From the NCBI RefSeq assembly GCF_902459705.1, contig NZ_CABPRU010000004.1, positions 372,001 through 436,000 of the forward strand: DNA of 64,000 bases. The letters are read 5' to 3'. This DNA is from Pandoraea terrigena. Its GTDB lineage: Bacteria > Pseudomonadota > Gammaproteobacteria > Burkholderiales > Burkholderiaceae. Both the position numbers and the translations under genes were made by a program. The notes under the pieces were generated by a model. The model made no database searches. It was not told the DNA's origin and saw only the letters and a list, made by a program, of their open reading frames with translations. This document shows, piece after piece, positions 46,383 through 60,454 of this stretch; the first letter of the stretch is position 1; each line of letters starts with the position of its first letter.

Positions 46383-47356
46383 TATTTGCCTTCGTTTTTC
46401 TCAAGGCGCAGCAGCATGAGCTTGGACAGCGCCAGCACCACAAAGGTGATGAAGAACAGGATCAGGCCGAGTTCCATCAGGGCGGCCGTGTGCAGCCCCG
46501 GGCCGGCTTCGGCGAACTCGTTGGCGAGCGCGGAGGTAATGCTGTTGCCCGGCGAATAGAGCGAAACGTTGTCGAGCAGGTTGGTGTTGCCGATCACGAA
46601 GGTGACGGCCATGGTCTCGCCAAGCGCGCGGCCCAGACCGAGCATGACGCCGCCAATCACACCCGTCTTCGTGAAGGGCAGCACCACGCGCCACATCACT
46701 TCCCAGGTGGTACAGCCGATGCCGTAGGCCGATTCCTTGAGCAGCACGGGCGTGACTTCGAACACGTCGCGCATGACCGAAGCGATGTACGGGATGATCA
46801 TGATCGCAAGGATCACGCCGGCGGGCAGGATACCAATGCCGAGCGGCGGGCCCTGGAACAGCGCACCGATGACCGGCACGTTGCCGAGCAACGTCTGGAG
46901 CGGCTTCTGGAAGTACTGGCTGAAGATCGGGGCAAAGATCAGCAGGCCCCACATCCCATAGACGATACTCGGGATGGCGGCGAGCAGCTCGATGGCCGTG
47001 CCGAGCGGGCGGCGCAGCCACACGGGCGAGAGTTCCGTCAGGAACAGCGCAATGCCGAAACTGACCGGCACCGCGATGATGAGTGCGATGAGCGACGTGA
47101 CGAGCGTGCCGTAGATTGGCACGAGCGCGCCGAAATGATCGGCGGGCGGATCCCATTCCTTCGTCCACAGGAAGGCGAAACCGAACTTCTCGATCGACGG
47201 CAGGGCGCTGAATATCAGCGACACGATGATGCCACCGAGCAAGAGCAGCGTAATGAGCGCGGCCGCGCGGGCAAACAACGCGAAAAGAAAGTCGCCAAAG
47301 GAAGACGGTGCGCGCTGCGCGCCTGCGGTTGCGAGGGGGCGGGTGGCTTCTGCCAT
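46382..47356 (-). CDS. pstC: Phosphate ABC transporter permease PstC
   Basis: 324 residues, six helices. Its EAA-like loop ([31 protein letters not shown]) and the [23 protein letters not shown] block mark PstC. It follows pstS after 139 bases that include a strong hairpin. Confidence 0.96.
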   Translation of the reverse strand: MAEATRPLATAGAQRAPSSFGDFLFALFARAAALITLLLLGGIIVSLIFSALPSIEKFGFAFLWTKEWDPPADHFGALVPIYGTLVTSLIALIIAVPVSFGIALFLTELSPVWLRRPLGTAIELLAAIPSIVYGMWGLLIFAPIFSQYFQKPLQTLLGNVPVIGALFQGPPLGIGILPAGVILAIMIIPYIASVMRDVFEVTPVLLKESAYGIGCTTWEVMWRVVLPFTKTGVIGGVMLGLGRALGETMAVTFVIGNTNLLDNVSLYSPGNSITSALANEFAEAGPGLHTAALMELGLILFFITFVVLALSKLMLLRLEKNEGK

Positions 47357-47446
47357 GATGTCGTCTCAGCGTGAGCGCGCCGCCAGCCGTTGCCAGATCA
47401 GAGTTCGGGCTTCGGAACAGGCGGCGCGGATAATGCCGGTTTTAAG

Positions 47447-47484
47447 GCGCCGGGCAATGCAAAACCGCGCATTGCCCGGCGCCA
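47447..47484 (-). promoter_or_regulatory. Perfect 15-bp hairpin between pstS and pstC
   Basis: Arms GGCGCCGGGCAATGC (47447-47461) and its exact complement (47470-47484) with an 8-base loop; only TTAAAA follows on the minus strand. It would partly stop transcription or protect the 3' end of pstS mRNA, raising PstS over the membrane parts. Confidence 0.85.
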
Positions 47485-47495
47485 GCAAGGCTGCT

Positions 47496-48530
47496 TTAGA
47501 TGCCGGCCTTGTTGGCCGACTCGGCAACCTTCGCCTTCCAACCTGCACGGATTTGCTTCAGTACCGCTTCCGGCAGCGGGATGTAGTCCAGTTCCTTGGC
47601 GGTGTGCTCGCCATTCTTGAACGACCAGTCGAAGAACTTGAGCACGTCGGCGCCTTGCGCTTCCTTGCCGGCGTCAGCCTTCTGGTGCACGAGCACGAAG
47701 GTGGCCGCCACGATCGGCCACGACTTGGCGCCCTTCTCGTTGGTCAGGATCTGGTAGAACGTCTTCGACCATTCGGCCTTGGCGGCAGCCGCGGCAAACG
47801 TCTCCGAGGTCGGCTCGACCGTCTTGCCGTCGGCGTTCGTCAGTGCCGTGTACGTCAGCTTGTTCTGCTTGGCGTAGGCCGACTCAACGTAGCCGATGGC
47901 GCCGGGCAGGCGTTGCACGAAGGCGGCGACGCCGTCGTTACCCTTGCCGCCCGTACCCGTCGGCCAGTTCACCGTCGTGCCTTCGCCAACCTTGCTCTTC
48001 CACTCGGCGTTGACCTTCGACAGGTAGTTCGTGAACACGAAGCTCGTGCCCGAACCGTCGGCGCGGCGAACCACGGCGATGTCGGTATCCGGCAGCTTGG
48101 CCTTCGGGTTGAGCTTGGCGATGGCCGGGTCGTTCCACTTCTTGATCTTGCCCAGGTAGATGTCGCCCAGCACTTGGCCCGACAGGACCAGTTCGCCAGC
48201 CTTCACGCCCGGCACGTTGACCACCGGCACGATGCCGCCGACCACCGTCGGGAACTGGAACAGGCCTTCCTTCGCCAGTTGTTCGTCCGTCAGCGGAGCG
48301 TCCGAACCCGCGAAATCGACGGTCTTGGCCTGGATTTGCTTGATGCCACCCGACGAACCGATGCCCTGGTAGTTGACCTTGTTCGAGGTCGACTTCTGAT
48401 AGGCGTCGGCCCACTTCGTGTAGATCGGTGCGGCAAACGTGCTGCCGGCACCCGTAATCTCGCCCGCAATCGCGCCAGCGGCGAACAGAACGCCAGCCAT
48501 GCCGGCAATCGCAGTCTTCATCAGCTTCAT
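47496..48530 (-). CDS. pstS: Phosphate-binding periplasmic protein PstS
   Basis: 344 residues. Signal peptide [22 protein letters not shown], then [17 protein letters not shown] and [23 protein letters not shown], the phosphate-contact loops; [15 protein letters not shown] is the third. Binds phosphate in the periplasm and passes it to PstCA. First gene of the pst-pho run, with a Pho box about 60 bases upstream. Confidence 0.97.
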   Translation of the reverse strand: MKLMKTAIAGMAGVLFAAGAIAGEITGAGSTFAAPIYTKWADAYQKSTSNKVNYQGIGSSGGIKQIQAKTVDFAGSDAPLTDEQLAKEGLFQFPTVVGGIVPVVNVPGVKAGELVLSGQVLGDIYLGKIKKWNDPAIAKLNPKAKLPDTDIAVVRRADGSGTSFVFTNYLSKVNAEWKSKVGEGTTVNWPTGTGGKGNDGVAAFVQRLPGAIGYVESAYAKQNKLTYTALTNADGKTVEPTSETFAAAAAKAEWSKTFYQILTNEKGAKSWPIVAATFVLVHQKADAGKEAQGADVLKFFDWSFKNGEHTAKELDYIPLPEAVLKQIRAGWKAKVAESANKAGI

Positions 48531-48589
48531 GGATCTCTCCGAGTTGGTGTGGTACAGCGTGTGGTTGGCTCGAAGAATAGAGTTCGAAT

Positions 48590-48607
48590 GTGACAGTAAT
48601 GTGTCAT
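48590..48607 (-). promoter_or_regulatory. Pho box of the pst operon
   Basis: Minus strand ATGACACATTACTGTCAC matches the PhoB consensus at 13 of 18 positions, with a perfect CTGTCAC second half. It lies 60 bases before the pstS start. Confidence 0.7.
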
Positions 48608-49071
48608 ATGTGAAAGCTCACAATATCGACGTCACAAAGTTGCCTCGGGATCGTCACGTTGCCGGCAGCCGTTTGCGTCGCTCGCCGGCGGCACGGAAGC
48701 CCTGCTGGCGGGGGTTTCGGCGCATTCCCGGGAGACATGTCCGCGGGTCAGTCCGCCGGATTCCGAACGCCTGTGAGCGCCGGGATTGTGACAAAAGAAA
48801 GTCGACGGGAGTCTACCCATCGTAGGCGAACATGTCACAAATGTGAATGTTCGGCCGAATGATTGCCATCGCTGGAAGGATGCGGCGCGAAAGGAAGGCG
48901 ATGCGCAGACGCGCCAATGCGCGTTTGGACCCAGCCTCGGGCCAGAAGACTGGCCGGGAGATGGCCTTGGATGGAGGATACGCGATGGGCTACCGGACCG
49001 GCGCACCGGAGTAACAGCCCAGCCTGCCGGCGATGGCAGGCCGAGCTTGCCGCGATCGATGAGACGACTGC
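48608..49071. other. Gap between glmM and pstS
   Basis: About 460 bases, no gene recognised. A hairpin GCCTGCC-GGCGAT-GGCAGGC at about 49023-49042 follows the glmM stop on the minus strand but lacks a T run. Another TGTCAC/TGTGA pair lies near 48833-48848 and may be a distal PhoB contact. Confidence 0.5.
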
Positions 49072-50415
49072 TCAGGCGGCCGACTTGACGACGTTGGCCA
49101 GATGATGGGCGAACGACTCCGCTTGCGACGCTTCGCGCGCTTCCACCATCACGCGCAGCACGGGCTCGGTGCCCGATGCGCGAATGAGCACGCGCCCCGT
49201 ATCCCCCAGTTGGGACTCGATGGCATTGCGCTCATCGGCCAGGCGTGTGTCGCTCTGCCAGTCATAGCCGGCAGGCATACGGACGTTGATCATTTGCTGC
49301 GGAAACAGGCGCACACCGTCGAGCAGTTTCGCCAGCGGCTGGTTATCCGCGCGGCGGATTGCCGCCAGCACTTGCAGCGCCGAGACAATACCGTCGCCGG
49401 TGGTGTGCTTGTCCAGGCACAGAATGTGGCCGGAACCCTCGGCGCCGATCTGCCAGCCGTGCTTGTGCAGTTGCTCAAGCACATAACGGTCGCCGACCTT
49501 GGCGCGCACGAACGGCACGCCCAGGCCCTTGAGGGCGACTTCGACGGCCATATTGGTCATCAGCGTGCCCACGGCGCCCGGCACGCCGCCATTGTCCAGT
49601 CGGTCTTTCACCAGCAAGTACAGCAGTTCGTCCCCGTTGTAGAGACGTCCCGCTCCGTCGACGATCTGCACGCGGTCGGCGTCGCCGTCGAGCGCCACCC
49701 CGAGGTCCGCGTGATTCGCACGCACCGCGCGCATGAGTGCGTCCGGCGCTGTCGCCCCGCAGTCCTCGTTGATGTTGAAACCGTTCGGCTGGTTGCCGAT
49801 CGCGATCACCTCGGCGCCCAACTCGTGGAAAACGTGTGGCGCGATGTGATACGCGGCGCCGTTGGCGCAGTCGACCACGATCTTCATGCCGCGCAAGTCA
49901 AAATCGTTCGGGAACGTGCTTTTGCAGAACTCGATGTAGCGGCCCGCGGCATCGTCCAGGCGACGCGCCTTGCCGAGCTGCTCGGAGCGCACGCAGGTCA
50001 TCGGATTGTCGAGTTCGGCTTCGATGGCCAGTTCGGTCTGGTCCGGCAGCTTGTTACCGTCGGCGGAGAAGAACTTGATGCCGTTGTCGTGATACGGATT
50101 GTGCGACGCACTGATCACCACCCCGGCCGCCAGGCGCAGCGCGCGCGTAAGGTAGGCGACGGCAGGTGTGGGCATCGGGCCTGCCATCATGGTATCGACG
50201 CCCGCGGCCGCGAAACCGGCTTCCAGGGCGGCTTCGAGCATATAGCCGGAGACGCGCGTGTCCTTGCCGATCAACACCGTCGGGCGGCCCAGCGTCTGAT
50301 TGCCGGCCAGCACGCGGCCAGCGGCATAACCGAGCCGCAACACGAACTCCGGCGTGATCGGGCTTTCGCCCACCGTACCGCGAATCCCATCGGTTCCAAA
50401 ATAGCGTCGTTTCAT
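49072..50415 (-). CDS. glmM: Phosphoglucosamine mutase
   Basis: 447 residues. Starts [16 protein letters not shown]; the phosphoserine loop [19 protein letters not shown], metal loop [15 protein letters not shown] and sugar loop [12 protein letters not shown] are complete. Makes glucosamine-1-phosphate for peptidoglycan and LPS. Follows folP by about 210 bases, the common folP-glmM order. Confidence 0.97.
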   Translation of the reverse strand: MKRRYFGTDGIRGTVGESPITPEFVLRLGYAAGRVLAGNQTLGRPTVLIGKDTRVSGYMLEAALEAGFAAAGVDTMMAGPMPTPAVAYLTRALRLAAGVVISASHNPYHDNGIKFFSADGNKLPDQTELAIEAELDNPMTCVRSEQLGKARRLDDAAGRYIEFCKSTFPNDFDLRGMKIVVDCANGAAYHIAPHVFHELGAEVIAIGNQPNGFNINEDCGATAPDALMRAVRANHADLGVALDGDADRVQIVDGAGRLYNGDELLYLLVKDRLDNGGVPGAVGTLMTNMAVEVALKGLGVPFVRAKVGDRYVLEQLHKHGWQIGAEGSGHILCLDKHTTGDGIVSALQVLAAIRRADNQPLAKLLDGVRLFPQQMINVRMPAGYDWQSDTRLADERNAIESQLGDTGRVLIRASGTEPVLRVMVEAREASQAESFAHHLANVVKSAA

Positions 50416-50629
50416 CGTTGCTTCGTTCCCAGTTGAAGCGTCGCGCCGGTGAGTGTCCGGCCGCGCGTCGTTCATGCTTCGTGCGTGTCGTCGTTGGAGG
50501 CGGTGGGGCACCGCATGCCCATTGTCCATGGCGTGCGTCCCCGCTCGGTCCCCATTCGCCTGCGATGGTGTTCCCCTTCAGCGGCGTCTTCGCGTCTGGC
50601 GCGTCGACCCGCGATTGCCCGGGTCAGCG

Positions 50630-51586
50630 TTAATCGGCGTCGCGCACAGCTTGCCATACCTTGAGCGCATCGACGGTATCGGCGACGTCGTGCACACGCA
50701 CGATGGCCGCGCCCTGCTGCGCGGCACACATCGCTGCGGCGACGCTCGCCACCCGACGCTCCAGCGGCGTTTGACGTCCGGTAATCTCGCCGAGCATCCG
50801 CTTTCGCGACATGCCGACAAGCAACGGCAACCCATCACGAGACAGCACCGGTAAATGTTTCAGCAAGGCGAGATTATGGGCGAGATTCTTGCCGAAACCG
50901 AATCCCGGGTCCAGGTACAGACGCGACGGCGCAACACCGGCCGAGAGCAGCGCGTCCACCCGGCCGTCGAGGAAGGCGGCAACCTCGGTGACGACGTCGG
51001 TGTAGATCGGCGCGTCCTGCATGGTCTTCGGGTCGTGCAGCATGTGCATGATGCACAGCGCGGCCTCGCTGTCGCGCACCGCGTCGATCGCACCGGGCTG
51101 CTGGAACCCCCAGATGTCGTTGATCATGTCCGCGCCCGCCGCGAGCACCGCCCGCATCACGCCTGGCTTGTAGGTATCCACCGAGAGCGGCACGCCACAC
51201 TCGCGCAGTGCTTCGACAATCGGTACGACGCGCTCCAGTTCGGCGGCTTCCGGCAACGTTTCGGCGCCTGGACGGGTCGATTCTCCTCCGATGTCGAGAA
51301 TGTCGACACCGTCGGCGATCAACTGCTCGGCATGGCGCAACGCGGCGTCGCGAGCGACGAACTTGCCGCCGTCGGAAAACGAGTCGGGCGTCACATTCAG
51401 GATGCCCATGACGTGCACCCGATGGGCGTCGAGCTGGAAGCGCGGGCCGAATGCCAGCGTGGCAGGCTTGGCCGGGGTGTCGGGCGCCATGCCGGACTGG
51501 ACGGTACCGGTGACGTCAGGCGACACGGAAGGCAGGGATTGTGACGGCTCGGAGGACATTCGGAAGCTCAACTCAGTAAGACTCAT
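50630..51586 (-). CDS. folP: Dihydropteroate synthase
   Basis: 318 residues with the TIM-barrel pterin motifs GILNVTPDSFSDGGKF, DILDIGGESTRPGAETLP, ISVDTYKP-like LSVDTYKPGVM and the late VRVHDVADT. Joins pterin pyrophosphate with p-aminobenzoate for folate. The first 45 residues are an unusual Ser/Pro-rich stretch. In-frame ATGs at 51559 and 51490 would remove part of it, so the start is uncertain. Confidence 0.95.
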   Translation of the reverse strand: MSLTELSFRMSSEPSQSLPSVSPDVTGTVQSGMAPDTPAKPATLAFGPRFQLDAHRVHVMGILNVTPDSFSDGGKFVARDAALRHAEQLIADGVDILDIGGESTRPGAETLPEAAELERVVPIVEALRECGVPLSVDTYKPGVMRAVLAAGADMINDIWGFQQPGAIDAVRDSEAALCIMHMLHDPKTMQDAPIYTDVVTEVAAFLDGRVDALLSAGVAPSRLYLDPGFGFGKNLAHNLALLKHLPVLSRDGLPLLVGMSRKRMLGEITGRQTPLERRVASVAAAMCAAQQGAAIVRVHDVADTVDALKVWQAVRDAD

Positions 51587-51776
51587 ATATCGGCCCGCTC
51601 GCCGGGACCGGACCTGCGTGCCCGGGCTACCGGACGCGATGTATGGCCGTAATGTTACCGGAATCGCCCCTTACATCGACCATCGAAACACTCGGTAACA
51701 CCGATTTCCCTCGCGACCGACGCGTGGCAGGGGCAATCGATACCAGGCACCGGGCGGCGACATCGCGCCGAAACGC

Positions 51777-51805
51777 AAAAAGGCCGGCGAAATGCCGGCC
51801 TTTCT
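51777..51805 (-). terminator. Terminator after ftsH
   Basis: Minus strand AAAGGCCGGCATTTCGCCGGCCTTTTT: 9-bp stem GGCCGGC-type arms and a T run. It separates ftsH from folP. Confidence 0.88.
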
Positions 51806-51852
51806 GGAATGGCAGCACCTACGGGGCTGCCAAGGCTTGCCTGGTTGCGCGC

Positions 51853-53727
51853 TTAGACGGTTGCCGGCGTGTTGCTGGGCTTGAGCGGCGGATTGCCACC
51901 CGATGCGCCACCATTCGTCGGGCCGCTCTTCGGCGGACGCGGCGGACGGCCGTCCATAATGTCGCGGATCTGCTCGCCGTCGATCGTTTCCCACTCCATC
52001 AGGGCCTGGGTCATCGATTCAACCTTGTCGCGGTTGTCTTCCAGCAACTTCCTGGCCAAAGCGTACTGCTCGTCCACGATACGGCGAACTTCCCCGTCGA
52101 CCTTTTGCTGCGTGGCTTCCGACACCGACTTCGAGGACATCCGTCCGAACACCGAATCTTGCTCCGTGTCGACGTAGACCATCGGTCCCAGGGCGTCCGA
52201 CATGCCGTAGCGGGTCACCATGTCGCGGGCGAGCTTGGTAGCGCGCTCGAAATCATTCGACGCGCCCGTCGACATCTTGTTGATGAACACTTCCTCCGCG
52301 GCGCGGCCACCGAACAGGATGGCAATCTGCGTGAGCATCGTGTCGCGATACTCGGAGTACTTGTCGTGCTCGGGCAACTGCATCGTCAGGCCCAAGGCCC
52401 AGCCACGCGGGATGATCGTGACCTTGTGCACCGGATCGGCCTCCGGCAGCAGCATTGCCACCACGGCGTGGCCCGACTCGTGATAGGCCGTCGCGCGGCG
52501 CTCTTCGTCGCGCATCACCGCCGACTTGCGCTCCGGACCCATGAAGATCTTGTCCTTCGCGTCCTCGAAGTCGAGCATCTCGACGATGCGCTTGTTACGG
52601 CGCGCCGCAAACAAGGCTGCTTCGTTCACGAGGTTCGCCAGATCGGCGCCCGACATGCCCGGCGTACCGCGCGCGATGACCGAGGCATCGACGTCGTTCG
52701 CGATCGGTACCTTGCGCAGGTGCACCTTCAGGATCTGCTCGCGACCGCGGATGTCCGGCAAACCGACATAGACCTGACGGTCGAAACGGCCGGGACGCAG
52801 CAGCGCCTTGTCGAGCACGTCCGAACGGTTCGTTGCGGCAATCACGATCACGCCCGAGTTGGCTTCGAAGCCGTCCATCTCGACGAGCATCTGGTTCAAC
52901 GTTTGCTCACGCTCGTCGTTACCGCCGCCCATGCCGGCGCCACGATGACGGCCGACCGCGTCGATTTCGTCGATGAACACGATGCACGGCGATTGCTTCT
53001 TCGCGTTTTCGAACATGTCGCGCACGCGGGCTGCCCCGACGCCGACGAACATTTCCACGAAGTCGGAACCCGAAATGCTGAAGAACGGCACCTTGGCTTC
53101 GCCAGCGATGGCACGGGCAAGCAGCGTCTTACCGGTTCCCGGCGGGCCGACGAGCAGCACACCGCGCGGAATACGGCCGCCGAGCTTCTGGAACTTCTGA
53201 GGGTCCTTCAGGAAGTCGACCAGTTCGCCGACTTCATATTTCGCTTCGTCGCAACCGGCAACGTCTGCGAAGGTGACAGGATTGGCATTTTCGTCGATGA
53301 GGCGCGCACGAGATTTACCGAAGGAAAAGGCACCGCCCTTACCCCCGCCCTGCATCTGCCGCATCATAAAGAACCAGAAGCCGATGATCAGCAGCGTGGG
53401 TCCAAGGTAGTAGAGCGCGGACATGAGCGCGTTCGGCTCGTCATCGGCCTTACCCGAGACCTGAACGCCATACTTCATCAGATCGCCCACCATCCAGATG
53501 TCGCCAGGCGACACGATGGTGTATTTCTGACCGTCGCTAGGCGTCACCTGAAGGCTGCGCCCCTGTACTATCACGTTCTTGATCTTGCCATTCTTGGCAT
53601 CGTCCATGAACTGGGAGTACGTCACGCCCTCCTGGACGTGCGGCTTGTCAAACTGTTTAAACACAGTAAACAAGACCAGCGCGATGACCAACCACACCGC
53701 CGCTTTGGAAAACATATTATTGTTCAA
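51853..53727 (-). CDS. ftsH: ATP-dependent zinc metalloprotease FtsH
   Basis: 624 residues: two membrane helices flanking a periplasmic domain (residues 5-125), AAA domain with Walker A GPPGTGKT, Walker [12 protein letters not shown] and [18 protein letters not shown], then the protease [12 protein letters not shown] with zinc site. A Pro/Gly-rich tail closes it. Degrades misassembled membrane proteins and regulators such as LpxC. Follows rlmE as in most proteobacteria. Confidence 0.98.
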   Translation of the reverse strand: MNNNMFSKAAVWLVIALVLFTVFKQFDKPHVQEGVTYSQFMDDAKNGKIKNVIVQGRSLQVTPSDGQKYTIVSPGDIWMVGDLMKYGVQVSGKADDEPNALMSALYYLGPTLLIIGFWFFMMRQMQGGGKGGAFSFGKSRARLIDENANPVTFADVAGCDEAKYEVGELVDFLKDPQKFQKLGGRIPRGVLLVGPPGTGKTLLARAIAGEAKVPFFSISGSDFVEMFVGVGAARVRDMFENAKKQSPCIVFIDEIDAVGRHRGAGMGGGNDEREQTLNQMLVEMDGFEANSGVIVIAATNRSDVLDKALLRPGRFDRQVYVGLPDIRGREQILKVHLRKVPIANDVDASVIARGTPGMSGADLANLVNEAALFAARRNKRIVEMLDFEDAKDKIFMGPERKSAVMRDEERRATAYHESGHAVVAMLLPEADPVHKVTIIPRGWALGLTMQLPEHDKYSEYRDTMLTQIAILFGGRAAEEVFINKMSTGASNDFERATKLARDMVTRYGMSDALGPMVYVDTEQDSVFGRMSSKSVSEATQQKVDGEVRRIVDEQYALARKLLEDNRDKVESMTQALMEWETIDGEQIRDIMDGRPPRPPKSGPTNGGASGGNPPLKPSNTPATV

Positions 53728-53846
53728 AGCGTTGCTCCTTCATGAAATCGCTTCGCGCCAGGAATTCATTCTAATCCACTCGCAGGCGCACCGCCATAGT
53801 GATTCTTTACCGCCACCATAGCGCCGGAGCGCCGGTTTGACGGGCA

Positions 53847-54497
53847 TCAAGCCGGATTTTTCAATCCGCGTCCCAAAATGAACGTTTCGGAAGATTTGTC
53901 TCGGGACGCCTTCGGCTTGCGCGGCGCCACGGTTTTGAACTGGTGTTTGAATTTTTCGACAATCTGGCTATAGCCGCTGCCGTGAAAACATTTGACCAGT
54001 AACGCACCGTCCGGTTTCAGGTGTCGCTGGGCAAAATCCAGTGCCAGATCACATAAATGCTCGATCCGCGCTGCATCGGCCGACGCCACACCCGACAAGT
54101 TGGGGGCCATATCGGAAACTACAAGGTCGACTTTGCGTCCGGCCACGATGTCTTCCAACTGATCGAGCACACTGTCCTCGCGGAAGTCGCCCTGCAGGAA
54201 GGTGACATCGGCGATTGGGTCCATCGGCAGGATGTCCAGCGCGATGATCGTCCCGTCAATGCCGCCGTCCGTGCGCTTGCCGGCCGCGAGCTTGTTGCGC
54301 GCGTACTGGCTCCAGCTGCCGGGCGTCGCGCCTAGGTCGACGATGACCTGACCCGGTTTGATCAGCCGGTCCTGCTCGTCGATTTCCTTGAGTTTGTAGG
54401 CGGCGCGGGCGCGATAGCCCTCTCGCTGCGCCATTTTGACGTAGGGATCGTTGATGTGATCGTGCAGCCAGGCATGGCTGAAACGGTTTTTTGCCAT
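53847..54497 (-). CDS. rlmE: 23S rRNA 2'-O-ribose methyltransferase RlmE
   Basis: 216 residues: the SAM loop [13 protein letters not shown], catalytic D in [12 protein letters not shown], and K-D-K-E residues including [10 protein letters not shown]. Methylates U2552 in the ribosomal A loop. Diverges from yhbY and precedes ftsH (119-base gap). Confidence 0.96.
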   Translation of the reverse strand: MAKNRFSHAWLHDHINDPYVKMAQREGYRARAAYKLKEIDEQDRLIKPGQVIVDLGATPGSWSQYARNKLAAGKRTDGGIDGTIIALDILPMDPIADVTFLQGDFREDSVLDQLEDIVAGRKVDLVVSDMAPNLSGVASADAARIEHLCDLALDFAQRHLKPDGALLVKCFHGSGYSQIVEKFKHQFKTVAPRKPKASRDKSSETFILGRGLKNPA

Positions 54498-54645
54498 AAT
54501 TCTTCAAAAACGCTGCGATTTTGCCGGATAATACGCCCTTGCGCGCCCAAAATGCGTGAGCCGGCCTTGCGATAAGCGCAGGTGCTTCGGCCGCCGCACG
54601 CGGGCGCATCCTAACTCGTTGTCTCGTTTGTCTCGTCTGCCTTCT

Positions 54646-55146
54646 ATGCCCGCTTTGACCCTCACCCCGGCGCAACGCGCTGACTTGCGCTCTGCCGCCC
54701 ATGCGCTGAATCCTGTCGTTCTGATCGGCGCCGACGGCTTGACGCCGGCGGTGCTCAAGGAAATCGACGGCGCCCTGAAGGCCCACGAACTGATCAAGGT
54801 GCGTGTGTTCGGCGACGAACGCGATGCACGCGTGGCCATTTACGACGCCATCTGCGACCAACTCGGCGCAGCCCCCGTGCAACACATTGGCAAGCTGCTC
54901 GTCCTTTACCGCCCGACGCCGGACGAAACGCAAGCGCCGGTTCGCGGCCGAACCGGCGGTACCGGCGCGACGGTCAAGGGCCGTGCCCCGCGCACGGTCA
55001 CGGTCGTCAAGACCAGCACCAACGCAGGACGCCGTCCTACCGTCAAGAAAGTGACCGTTCGCGGCAACGAACGCATGACCGCCGGCGGCATCGTCAAGAA
55101 GGCCAAGAAGCGCCAGACCAGCGTCAAGCGCCAGCGTAACGACTGA
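54646..55146 (+). CDS. yhbY: YhbY/CRM-domain RNA-binding protein with long basic tail
   Basis: 166 residues. The first 95 form a CRM domain (LTPAQRADLRSAAHALNPVVLIGADGLTPAVLKEIDGALKAHELIKVRV). The rest is an Arg/Lys/Thr-rich tail ending RQTSVKRQRND, longer than the 97-residue E. coli form. Likely binds pre-50S ribosomes. The start at 54646 is the ATG at the family N-terminus; the frame is open to 54556. Confidence 0.93.
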   Translation: MPALTLTPAQRADLRSAAHALNPVVLIGADGLTPAVLKEIDGALKAHELIKVRVFGDERDARVAIYDAICDQLGAAPVQHIGKLLVLYRPTPDETQAPVRGRTGGTGATVKGRAPRTVTVVKTSTNAGRRPTVKKVTVRGNERMTAGGIVKKAKKRQTSVKRQRND

Positions 55147-55172
55147 GCGTACGGCACACTGCCGCCAGCTCC

Positions 55173-55207
55173 AAAAAAACGCGCCCGGACAAAAGGCGCG
55201 TTTTTTT
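55173..55207. terminator. Bidirectional terminator yhbY/DUF4149
   Basis: AAAAAAA-CGCGCC...GGCGCG-TTTTTTT with a 9-base loop; ends two convergent transcripts. Confidence 0.88.
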
Positions 55208-55265
55208 ATGGATGTCGCGATCTGACTGGCGGTGAGGCCAGCGCCGCCACACCCCCCCGGGACGC

Positions 55266-55763
55266 TCAGCCGCGCACTGGCTGACGCCAGATGAGCGCCA
55301 TGCCCAACAGGCTTTGCAGCAGGTAAATACCGCTCGAAATGCCGTGCAGCATGCCGAAGCGCGCGGCAAAAGCCGACTGGCCGATCTCGACGCCCGCCGC
55401 TTCCGCCTGCGCGCGCAGATCCGCCATGAATGGCTGCAGGCCGAACGATCCGATCAGCACACAGACCATCATCGCCACCGCCAGCCAGCGCAGGCCGCGA
55501 TAGCTGCGTGCGACCTGAGCGTCGCCCGCGCGTGCAATCAGCGCCGTCGCCAGCCAGACCAGTAGCGCGCCGCAGACGAGACTCAGCCAGGCCTGCGTAT
55601 GAAACAGGCGACCGGCAACCGTTCCGGCCACGGTGCGCGATTCGAGCACCGCAAAGAGCGTGGGAGCCACGACATAGCCGATCGCCCACTGGCTGCCGCA
55701 CCAGAGCGTCGCGATCATGCGGAACAACCGTTCGAGTCGCGGCGCACCGCGAGCAGACGTCAT
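55266..55763 (-). CDS. DUF4149 membrane protein
   Basis: 165 residues and four predicted membrane helices (WAIGYVVAPTLFAVL, AWLSLVCGALLVWLATALI, WLAVAMMVCVLIGSFGLQPFM, ISSGIYLLQSLLGMALI). It is the conserved partner of greA in betaproteobacteria; function unknown. The start at 55763 is one base past the greA stop (TGACATG), so it depends on greA translation. Confidence 0.88.
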   Translation of the reverse strand: MTSARGAPRLERLFRMIATLWCGSQWAIGYVVAPTLFAVLESRTVAGTVAGRLFHTQAWLSLVCGALLVWLATALIARAGDAQVARSYRGLRWLAVAMMVCVLIGSFGLQPFMADLRAQAEAAGVEIGQSAFAARFGMLHGISSGIYLLQSLLGMALIWRQPVRG

Positions 55764-55764
55764 G

Positions 55765-56241
55765 TCAGACGTAGCGGACATCGATGATCTCGTATTCACG
55801 CACGCCGCTCGGGGCCTGCACTTCGGCCACGTCGCCCGCGTACTTGCCGATGAGCGCACGTGCGATCGGCGAACTCACCGAAATCTTGCCGTGCTCCAGA
55901 TCGGCTTCGTCGTCGCCGACGATCTGATACAGCACCGTACCGCCGTTCTCGAGGTCTTCGAGTTCGACTGTCGCGGCAAACACCACACGGCCTTCGGCGT
56001 CGAGCGACGACGGGTCGATGATCTGTGCGGCGGAGAGCTTCGATTCGAGGTCGGCAATACGCCCCTCGATAAAGCCCTGCTTTTCCTTGGCGGCATCGTA
56101 TTCCGCGTTTTCCGACAGATCGCCCTGCGCACGGGCTTCAGCAATCGCAGTGATCACGGCCGGACGTTCGACGGTCTTCAGGCGGTGCAGCTCTTCCTTG
56201 AGCAGCTCGGCGCCCCGCTTGGTCAGAGGAATGGTACTCAT
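55765..56241 (-). CDS. greA: Transcription elongation factor GreA
   Basis: 158 residues: N-terminal coiled coil ([55 protein letters not shown], with the DLSENAEYD tip) and C-terminal FKBP-like domain ([23 protein letters not shown]). Rescues backtracked RNA polymerase. Has its own promoter upstream. Confidence 0.97.
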   Translation of the reverse strand: MSTIPLTKRGAELLKEELHRLKTVERPAVITAIAEARAQGDLSENAEYDAAKEKQGFIEGRIADLESKLSAAQIIDPSSLDAEGRVVFAATVELEDLENGGTVLYQIVGDDEADLEHGKISVSSPIARALIGKYAGDVAEVQAPSGVREYEIIDVRYV

Positions 56242-56341
56242 GCGCGTTGTTCCGAAAGACAAAAAAATTGCCGCAGCAAAGCCGCATTCGCACCGTTTTG
56301 CGAACGCCGCTAGACCGCGGCTGTGACACCTATGTGGCGCT

Positions 56342-56369
56342 AGTGTAGCAGACTTGCCAACGCTGCCAA
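56342..56369 (-). promoter_or_regulatory. greA promoter
   Basis: Minus strand TTGGCA (56364-56369), 16-base spacer, TACACT (56342-56347). About 100 bases before greA. Confidence 0.6.
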
Positions 56370-56488
56370 CCGCTGGGCCGGCCACGCAACATGCCGCCAC
56401 CTACAAAGCGTTTGGCGCGCCAGACGGAGATCGGTTCCCCGTCGAGCACGCCAAGTCCTGCCCTGTTACCGCGTCAGGCCCTGGACAC

Positions 56489-59731
<3,243 letters not shown>

Positions 59732-59749
59732 AACGTTCTCAACAAAAAT

Positions 59750-60418
59750 TTAACTCAGCGTCGCGGTCGCGAGCTTCACACCGAAGCCGACGAACAGCGC
59801 GCCCACGCCGCCGGTTGCCCCGGCGCTCAACCGGCGACGTTGCCGGAAGTGCTCGGCCAGGCGGTAACCGGCCAGGATCAGCGTGCTCAGATACAGGAAA
59901 CTGCAGGTCTGCACGATCGCGCCCAGCACCGCAAACGACACGGCGGGGTAGGCGTAGCCCGGATCGACGAACTGGATGAAAAACGACACGCAGAACAGGA
60001 TCGCCTTCGGGTTCAGCAGGCTGATGAACAGCGCGCGCTTGAACGGGTGATCGGCGTCGACCGGCTTGGGCGCGGCGACGGCCGATCCAGCGTTGGCCCG
60101 TGCGGTCCGCGCATTCGCGATGGCCCCGCGCAGCATGTTCACGCCCATCCAGCAGAGATAGGCCGCGCCGAGAGACTTCACCACGAAGAAGAGCGCCGGC
60201 TGTGCGTGCAGCAGCGACGCGACGCCCGCGGCCGACAGGGTCATGAGGATCGTGTCACCGAGGAACACGCCGCCTGCCCCCGCATAGCCCTGGCGAACGC
60301 CGCGCTGCGCGGCGACCGACAGCACATAGAGCGAGTTCGGTCCCGGCAGCAGAATGATCACCACCACCCCGGCCAGATAGGTCCAGAGGTTGACGATGCC
60401 GATCGAGTTTCCAAGCAT
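59750..60418 (-). CDS. LysE-family amino acid exporter between carA and carB
   Basis: 222 residues and about six helices: VVIILLPGPNSLYVLSVAAQRGVRQGYAGAGGVFLGD is the LysE/RhtB signature. Exports an amino acid. It lies 19 bases before carB and 37 after carA, so it is co-transcribed; arginine-related export would fit, but the substrate is unproven. Confidence 0.88.
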   Translation of the reverse strand: MLGNSIGIVNLWTYLAGVVVIILLPGPNSLYVLSVAAQRGVRQGYAGAGGVFLGDTILMTLSAAGVASLLHAQPALFFVVKSLGAAYLCWMGVNMLRGAIANARTARANAGSAVAAPKPVDADHPFKRALFISLLNPKAILFCVSFFIQFVDPGYAYPAVSFAVLGAIVQTCSFLYLSTLILAGYRLAEHFRQRRRLSAGATGGVGALFVGFGVKLATATLS

Positions 60419-60454
60419 GGGGCGTTTCCTTATCCGTCTCTCGTCGTGCTGGCC

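Noticed and set aside
48833-48848. Second Pho box far upstream of pstS
   Set aside because: Only about half the consensus positions match, and it lies some 300 bases from pstS.
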